Assembly (NCBI GenBank): GCA_016287065.1
Contig: JAEEVB010000074.1
Span: forward strand, 1-10,537
Source of the DNA: Muribaculaceae bacterium
GTDB taxonomy: Bacteria; Bacteroidota; Bacteroidia; Bacteroidales; Muribaculaceae
Direction: 5' to 3'
Length of the DNA stretch: 10,537 nt
The translations under genes were made by a program, and so were the position numbers. The notes beneath the pieces are model-generated. The model was not told the DNA's origin, did not search any database, and saw only the letters and a list, made by a program, of their open reading frames with translations. Of this stretch, positions 6,218-10,537 are shown one piece after another (position 1 is the stretch's first letter; each line of letters begins with the position of its first letter).

Positions 6218-6934
6218 ATGAAAAAACTACACATCATCACGCCTGTAAAAGACTCTATCGACACGACTATCAACACCATCAATACGATAGCCGCATCTGA
6301 AATATCCATTCCATTTGTCTATACTGTATATAATGACTTCTCGACCGATGAAAATACGGCTCGGCTGAGGCAGTTGTCGGAATCGACTGGCTTTGAGCTG
6401 ATTAATTTGTGCGACCTGACCGACCACCCCTCGCCCAACTACCTGCTCACGCTGCAGATGGCTCAAGAAAAAGCACTTGCCGATGGTGCCGACCTGCTTA
6501 TTGTGGAAAGCGATGTGGAAGTGGGCAGGCTCACGATTCAGTCGTTATGGGAGGGAGCGCATTCCAGGCCCCAATGTGGACTGGCAGCGGCGGTCACGGT
6601 TGATGAGAACGGCAAGGTGAACTATCCGTACGGCTATGCGGCCAAGTGGAAGAAAACGGTGATTGAGAACCGCAAGCATTGCAGCTTTTGCTGCACTTTG
6701 CTGACAAATGATTTTTTGAGTAAATTTGATTTCCACGAGCTCGACCCGTCGAATCACTGGCATGATGTGAAAATCTCGCACAAATCTCTCAAACTGGGCT
6801 TTAAAAACTATTTATTCATGACATTGCCTGTGCATCATCGGCCAAATTCGAGTCGCCCGTGGAAGCAATTAAAGCACAGTAATCCAATATTGTACTACTG
6901 GCGGAAATACACCAAAGGTCTTGATAAGATTTGA
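6218..6934 (+). CDS. GT-A fold glycosyltransferase (GT2-like)
   Basis: A 238-residue soluble protein with the pattern of inverting GT-A (family 2) enzymes, which move a sugar from a nucleotide-sugar to a glycan or lipid acceptor at the cytoplasmic face. The N-terminal strand HIITPVKD (5-12) and the YNDFSTDENT segment (38-47, including D40) form the nucleotide-binding start. LLIVESDVEV (93-102) holds the DXD-equivalent ESD (97-99). A HWHDVKISHKS stretch (180-190) lies where the acceptor/base motif is expected. There is no membrane segment, which suggests association with other glycan enzymes. It is shorter than many GT2 proteins but complete from ATG to stop. It lies 83 bp after the membrane-protein gene on the same strand and converges on the GH25 gene with only 18 bp between stops. 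The sugar and acceptor cannot be read from sequence. Confidence 0.87.
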   Translation: MKKLHIITPVKDSIDTTINTINTIAASEISIPFVYTVYNDFSTDENTARLRQLSESTGFELINLCDLTDHPSPNYLLTLQMAQEKALADGADLLIVESDVEVGRLTIQSLWEGAHSRPQCGLAAAVTVDENGKVNYPYGYAAKWKKTVIENRKHCSFCCTLLTNDFLSKFDFHELDPSNHWHDVKISHKSLKLGFKNYLFMTLPVHHRPNSSRPWKQLKHSNPILYYWRKYTKGLDKI

Positions 6935-6952
6935 AAGGCACACGGGGTGTGA

Positions 6953-8251
6953 TTAGTCGTTGTCGGCCGAGCTCTGGTTGATTTTCTTGCCTTTGCTCAC
7001 ATTCTTTTGATTGGCGCTGGTCTTGTTGTACTTCTCGGCAAGGGCAGCTTTCTGTTTCTCTGAGGCACGTTTCTTCTCGTCGGCAGCTTTCTTCTTCTCG
7101 AGCTCTTCGATGCGACGTTGCTGCTCGGCCTGCTTGCGGGCGCGCTCATCCTTTTCTTGCTGCTCTTTTTTGAGCTTCTCTTTGCGCTCTTTCTCCATGC
7201 GCTCCTGGCGTTCGCGCTCAAGTTTCTCTTTGCGCTCCTGCTCGTGCTTGAGTTTTTCCTGCTGCTCCTTTTGCTGCTTTTTGAGCAGCTCGCGCTGGCG
7301 CTTTTCCTGCTCCTCGCGCTGTTTCTTGATGCGTTCCTGCTCTTTCTTCTTTTCCTTAGCCTCTTTCTCGGCACGTTTCTTGGCCTCTTTCTCGGCCTTT
7401 TCCTGCTCTTTTCTCAAGCGTTCGCGCTGCTTGGCCGACATGGGCACTTCTTGCTTTTCGTCGACATCGACCCTGCGTGGGGGCGGCACGTCTCTGACTT
7501 CGCCCATCACATTGCGCTGCTTGCGGTTGCCGGTCATGTTGTTCTTGATGAGAATGTCCTTGAGGCCACAGCCCTTGTTGAAACGGCTCAGGTCAACGTA
7601 GTGGTCGATGCCGGCAATGCGTCCGCGCTCAGAGAACTGCCACAGGGTCCACTTGGCGTCGTTCAGGCGAGGCTCCGACTTCGAGTAGCGGGCAATGAAC
7701 AGCTTGTAGCCTTTGAGCGTGCGCGAGAGGAAGGAGTTGTAGAACGAGGCGCCCGTGTAGATCATGGGCTTGCAGCCATAGTAATCCTCCAGCATGTCGG
7801 CAAAGAGCTTCACGCTGTCGGCTAATTGCTCTCCGCTCCATCCTTTGCGGGTCTCAACATCGATGAGGGGCACGAGGTCCTGGTCCTCGGGCTTGACGAT
7901 GGAGATGAAGTTGCGGAACTGTGACTCGACCGACGAGGTGGTGCGGAAGAAGTGATAACTGCCCACCTTGATGCCGTGCTTGCGGGCATTCTCGATGTTG
8001 TAGATGTAGCGGTGCTGCTTGTGATTGGCACCTTCGGTGGCCTTTACATAGACGAACTTGATGTTCTTGTCCTTGGCGGTGGCGCGCCAGTCGATGTCCT
8101 TCTGGTAGTTCGACACGTCGATGCCGTCATAGATCACGGTGCTGGCATCGATGGTGTTGTCGTCGATAACAATCTCGCTCTGAGCCCTTGCGCCCAAAGC
8201 AATGCCGATTGTGCAAAGCACGAAACACCAGATGGAAAGCCTAAAATTCAC
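6953..8251 (-). CDS. Secreted GH25 muramidase with long charged coiled-coil tail
   Basis: Predicted to cut the glycan of peptidoglycan (N-acetylmuramidase). The signal peptide covers about 1-23 (SIWCFVLCTIGIALGARA, then QS), with no lipobox. The GH25 domain spans about 38-235. It has YDGIDVSNYQ with D45, FVYVKATEG (67-74), GSYHFFR (97-103), LIDVET with D131 and E133 (the catalytic Asp/Glu pair of the family), MIYTGASFY (163-171), LWQFS (204-208) and YVDLSRFN (218-225). After a Pro-rich linker (PPPRR, 256-260), residues 272-405 are almost only K, E, R, Q and A, reading as a continuous helix or coiled coil. The end is polar (SSADND). The start is GTG at 8251: an in-frame TAG lies two codons upstream, and no ATG occurs before the signal peptide. 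It has its own -7 element and is not fused to the upstream flippase unit. Domain assignment is firm; the tail's role is unknown. Confidence 0.93.
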   Translation of the reverse strand: MNFRLSIWCFVLCTIGIALGARAQSEIVIDDNTIDASTVIYDGIDVSNYQKDIDWRATAKDKNIKFVYVKATEGANHKQHRYIYNIENARKHGIKVGSYHFFRTTSSVESQFRNFISIVKPEDQDLVPLIDVETRKGWSGEQLADSVKLFADMLEDYYGCKPMIYTGASFYNSFLSRTLKGYKLFIARYSKSEPRLNDAKWTLWQFSERGRIAGIDHYVDLSRFNKGCGLKDILIKNNMTGNRKQRNVMGEVRDVPPPRRVDVDEKQEVPMSAKQRERLRKEQEKAEKEAKKRAEKEAKEKKKEQERIKKQREEQEKRQRELLKKQQKEQQEKLKHEQERKEKLERERQERMEKERKEKLKKEQQEKDERARKQAEQQRRIEELEKKKAADEKKRASEKQKAALAEKYNKTSANQKNVSKGKKINQSSADND

Positions 8252-8273
8252 AGTCTAATTAAGAAATAACTCA

Positions 8274-8281
8274 CAAAGGTA
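8274..8281 (-). promoter_or_regulatory. Candidate -7 element (TACCTTTG) for the GH25 gene
   Basis: On the - strand TACCTTTG matches TAnnTTTG. It would start transcription near 8267 and leave a leader of about 16 nt before the GTG at 8251. No -33 TTTG is seen at the normal spacing. The inverted repeat at 8310-8325 lies upstream of it. Confidence 0.5.
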
Positions 8282-8309
8282 AGAATAATCTTGTATTTAT
8301 GTGGTGGAG

Positions 8310-8325
8310 CACACTTATAAATGTG
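8310..8325. promoter_or_regulatory. 16-bp near-palindrome upstream of the GH25 promoter
   Basis: CACACTTATAAATGTG is self-complementary over all 8 base pairs except one C/A position, which becomes a G-U pair in - strand RNA. It is centred about 50 bp upstream of the predicted GH25 transcription start, a common place for an activator site. It also lies just after the flippase stop, but no T-tract follows on the - strand, so it is a poor terminator. Confidence 0.35.
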
Positions 8326-8352
8326 GTGAAAAAAACTTAACAGGGAAAGCTG

Positions 8353-9852
8353 CTACCTGAAGAAACGCCCCACAACGGGCAACTTCTTCATGAGTGGTGC
8401 CAGATGCTCGTGCTTGTAGATAACGGCTGCAAACACCAGCAACAGCACTGTGCGGTAAAGGGTCGTCAGCCACATTCCCTTGGTGGGCACCAGCACCATG
8501 GCGGCAAACAGGGCTCCTGCTATTGCCACGTAGAAGGCGATGCTCTTCAAGGCATAGGGTATGGGGTAATACTTCTGTCCCACGATGTAGCTGAGAATCA
8601 TAGCGGTTCCGTAACCGGCAAAACCGCCCCACGCGCAGGCGATGTAGCCATACTTGGGCACGAACAGCACATTTACCAGGATGAGCACCGCACAGCCAAT
8701 ACCCGAGAAGATGGCTCCCCAAATGGTTTTGTCGATGAGCTTGTACCAGAACGAGAGGTTGAAGTAGATGCCCATCATGATTTCGGCTGCCATGACGATG
8801 GGAACGACTTGCAGCCCCTCCCAGTAGTCGGGTGCGATGATATACTTCAGGAACTCCATCCAGGCAATCACGGCAAGGAAGGCCAGCAAGGTGAAGATGA
8901 TGAAGTAGGTCATGGCCTTGGCATAGGTCTCCTTGTTGTCCTTGTCCTCGCTCTTGCCGAAGACAAAGGGCTCGTAGGCATAGCGGAAGGCCTGTGTGAT
9001 GAGCGCCATGATCATAGCAATCTTGGCGGCGGCACCATAGATGCCCAGTTGCGCCTTCTGGTCGGCAGCCTCGTAGATGAAGGGGAACAGGATCTTGTCG
9101 GCGGTCTGGTTCAGGATGCCGGCAATGCCCAGCACCAGTATGGGCCAGCTGTAGCGCAGCATGCGCTTGAGCAGCGACTTGTCGAACACATATTTGATGC
9201 CGAACAGTTCTTTCCAGAAGAAGAACGTGATGATGCCCGTACACACCAGGTTCAGGTAGAAGGCGTAGCCTGCACCCACCGTCGGATCATAGATTTTGCC
9301 TATGATATCGGGGTGTGACTTGTAGAGGTGGGGTAGCACCACAAAGTAGAGCAGGTTGAGCAGGATGTTGAGCCCGATGAACAGCAACTTGAGGGCGGCA
9401 AACTTGATGGGTTTGCGCTTGTATCGCAGGTAGGCAAAGGGGATGGCCTGAATGGCGTCGAGTGCCACGACCACTGCCATCACAGCGATGTACTGCGGAT
9501 ATTGCTCATAGCCCATGGCGGGTGCGATGAGCGGCAAGAAACCGATGACTGCGGCCACAAAGGCCAGCGAAACTACCATTACCGAGATGAGCGTGGTGGA
9601 ATAGACCGTGCGCGGGTTCTCCTCACTCTTGTTGGCAAAACGGAAGAAGGTGGTCTCCATGCCAAAGGTGAGAATCACCAGGATGAGCGCCGTCCAGGCA
9701 TACACATTGGTAATCACACCGTAGCCACCCGATGCTGCCGAGAGCGTCTGGGTGTAGAGTGGCACGAGCAGGTAGTTCAGGAAACGCCCGAAAATGCTGC
9801 TCACACCATAAATGGCGGTGTCTTTAGCAAGCGACTTGAGATTGGTTGCCAT
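8353..9852 (-). CDS. Wzx-like polysaccharide flippase (MOP superfamily)
   Basis: Inner-membrane protein of 499 residues expected to flip lipid-linked oligosaccharide or a related glycolipid to the periplasmic face. It is hydrophobic along its whole length, with roughly 12-14 membrane segments. The N-terminal signature is typical of the family: DTAIYGVSSIFGRFLNYLLVPLY is read across 11-33, followed by the YGVITNVYAW segment (44-53). Further landmarks are FRFANKSE (70-77), the charged cytoplasmic loop KSEDKDNKE (300-308) and PDYWEGLQVVPIVM (341-354), which sits at the start of a late helix in many Wzx proteins. The C-terminus is basic (LMKKLPVVGRFFR). The gene begins 21 bp after ruvB on the same strand, so co-transcription is likely. 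No polymerase or glycosyltransferase gene lies next to it, so its substrate is not indicated by context. A MurJ or MATE role is less likely from the N-terminal signature. Confidence 0.93.
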   Translation of the reverse strand: MATNLKSLAKDTAIYGVSSIFGRFLNYLLVPLYTQTLSAASGGYGVITNVYAWTALILVILTFGMETTFFRFANKSEENPRTVYSTTLISVMVVSLAFVAAVIGFLPLIAPAMGYEQYPQYIAVMAVVVALDAIQAIPFAYLRYKRKPIKFAALKLLFIGLNILLNLLYFVVLPHLYKSHPDIIGKIYDPTVGAGYAFYLNLVCTGIITFFFWKELFGIKYVFDKSLLKRMLRYSWPILVLGIAGILNQTADKILFPFIYEAADQKAQLGIYGAAAKIAMIMALITQAFRYAYEPFVFGKSEDKDNKETYAKAMTYFIIFTLLAFLAVIAWMEFLKYIIAPDYWEGLQVVPIVMAAEIMMGIYFNLSFWYKLIDKTIWGAIFSGIGCAVLILVNVLFVPKYGYIACAWGGFAGYGTAMILSYIVGQKYYPIPYALKSIAFYVAIAGALFAAMVLVPTKGMWLTTLYRTVLLLVFAAVIYKHEHLAPLMKKLPVVGRFFR

Positions 9853-9873
9853 AATGCAGGATTTGCTGTTTTT

Positions 9874-10537
9874 TTACTGGACTTCGTTATTGAAAAGAGA
9901 ACCGCTCTCGTAGGGCCGGTTGCGCTTTAAGTGCTTGTAGGCAAGTTCGGTGACTTCGCGGCCTCGCGGGGTGCGCTTGATGAAACCCTCTTTGATGAGG
10001 TAGGGCTCATACACCTCTTCTACGGTGCCGGCATCTTCGCTCAGCGCGGTGGCAATGGTGGAGATGCCCACTGGGCCACCGTTGAACTTGTCGATGATGG
10101 TGAGCAGTATCTTGTTGTCGATCTCATCAAGGCCATACTTGTCGATGTTCAGTGCCTCGAGGGCATAGCGGGCAATGGCGGTGTCGATGTTGCCGCTGCC
10201 CTTCACCTGGGCAAAGTCGCGCACACGGCGCAGCAGCGAGTTGGCGATACGCGGCGTGCCACGGCTTCGCAAGGCAATCTCCAGCGCAGCCTCGTCGGTG
10301 ATGGGGATGTGTAGCAGCCGTGCCGATCGCTTCACAATGCCCTCCAGCACCTCGTGGCCGTAGTACTCGAGGTGGCAGTTGATGCTGAAACGGGCACGCA
10401 ACGGCGAGGTGAGCAGGCCGCTGCGCGTGGTGGCGCCAATCAGGGTGAACGGGGCAAGGGTGAGCTGCACCGAGCGTGCACCGGGCCCCTTGTCAATCAT
10501 GATGTCGATGCGGTAGTCCTCCATCGCGCTGTAGAGG
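9874..10537 (-). CDS. ruvB: Holliday junction branch-migration ATPase RuvB, 5'-partial
   Basis: RuvB is the hexameric AAA+ motor that, with RuvA, drives Holliday junction migration in recombination and repair. The window ends inside the gene. About 220 residues from the conserved LYSAMEDYRID segment to the stop are present; the N-terminal 120 or so, with Walker A and B, lie outside. Visible landmarks are the sensor 1 strand TLIGATTRSGLL, the arginine-finger region SPLRARF, the sensor 2 segment SRGTPRIANSLLRRVRDFA, and the C-terminal winged helix with GPVGISTIATAL, EEVYEPYLI and FIKRTPRGRE. All match the family order and the usual total of about 340 residues. The arginine-finger block reads RARFS, where many RuvB proteins have RDRFG. 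It is followed after 21 bp by the flippase gene. Its promoter is outside the window. Confidence 0.98.
   Translation of the reverse strand, partial: LYSAMEDYRIDIMIDKGPGARSVQLTLAPFTLIGATTRSGLLTSPLRARFSINCHLEYYGHEVLEGIVKRSARLLHIPITDEAALEIALRSRGTPRIANSLLRRVRDFAQVKGSGNIDTAIARYALEALNIDKYGLDEIDNKILLTIIDKFNGGPVGISTIATALSEDAGTVEEVYEPYLIKEGFIKRTPRGREVTELAYKHLKRNRPYESGSLFNNEVQ

Noticed and set aside
6939..6951. CACAC-GGG-GTGTG hairpin between the convergent glycosyltransferase and GH25 genes
   Set aside because: A 5-bp stem with a 3-nt loop and no T-tract on either strand is too weak to call a terminator.
7011..7825. Leu/Phe/Ser-rich + strand frames opposite the GH25 gene that look like membrane proteins
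   Set aside because: They are complements of the Lys/Glu-rich coiled-coil codons (ctt, ctc, ttc read from aag, gag, gaa), a common artefact of charged low-complexity genes.
8329..8352. T7 run on the - strand after the flippase as an intrinsic terminator
   Set aside because: The sequence before the T run offers only a 3-bp stem, so there is no convincing hairpin. Read-through into the GH25 region cannot be excluded.

Overview
The window looks like a chromosomal segment from a member of the Bacteroidales (Prevotella/Bacteroides/Muribaculaceae-like). The reasons are protein sequence style, weak Shine-Dalgarno sites, AT-rich gaps between coding regions of moderate GC, and several matches to the Bacteroidetes -7 promoter element TAnnTTTG. 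I see no rRNA, tRNA, CRISPR array, insertion sequence or phage gene. Most of it is ordinary core and envelope gene content. The unusual signals are small: a tyrosine-glycine repeat tail, a 9-bp minisatellite, overlapping dyads, and a long charged tail on a muramidase.

Layout, left to right. (1) 2-1522, + strand: C-terminal part of a Wzc-like polysaccharide co-polymerase/tyrosine autokinase with a (Tyr-Gly)n tail, closed by an intrinsic terminator at 1581-1612. (2) 1799-2176, +: small secreted 3D/double-psi-barrel-type protein, behind two overlapping inverted repeats and a -7 element. (3) 2304-5000, -: valS, convergent with (2), with a shared hairpin terminator at about 2217-2252. (4) 5001-5453: 453-bp divergent intergenic region holding the valS promoter and a leader hairpin, a 9-bp-period CTAGA tandem repeat at 5276-5329, and the -7 element of the next gene. 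(5) 5454-6134, +: two-TM membrane protein of unknown function with a PH-like C-terminal region. (6) 6218-6934, +: GT-A/GT2-like glycosyltransferase. (7) 6953-8251, -: secreted GH25 muramidase with a ~135-residue Lys/Glu/Arg/Gln helical tail. (8) 8353-9852, -: Wzx-like flippase, 21 bp downstream of (9). (9) 9874 to the right edge, -: ruvB, C-terminal two thirds.

How the genes relate: the autokinase, glycosyltransferase and flippase are all expected to act in surface polysaccharide or glycan assembly. They lie in three separate transcription units rather than one capsule operon. The 3D-domain protein and the GH25 enzyme both point to peptidoglycan handling in the periplasm. valS and ruvB are housekeeping genes. 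I do not see a convincing new multi-gene system. The best candidates for undescribed biology are the uncharacterised membrane protein with its repeat-bearing upstream region, and the GH25-coiled-coil fusion.
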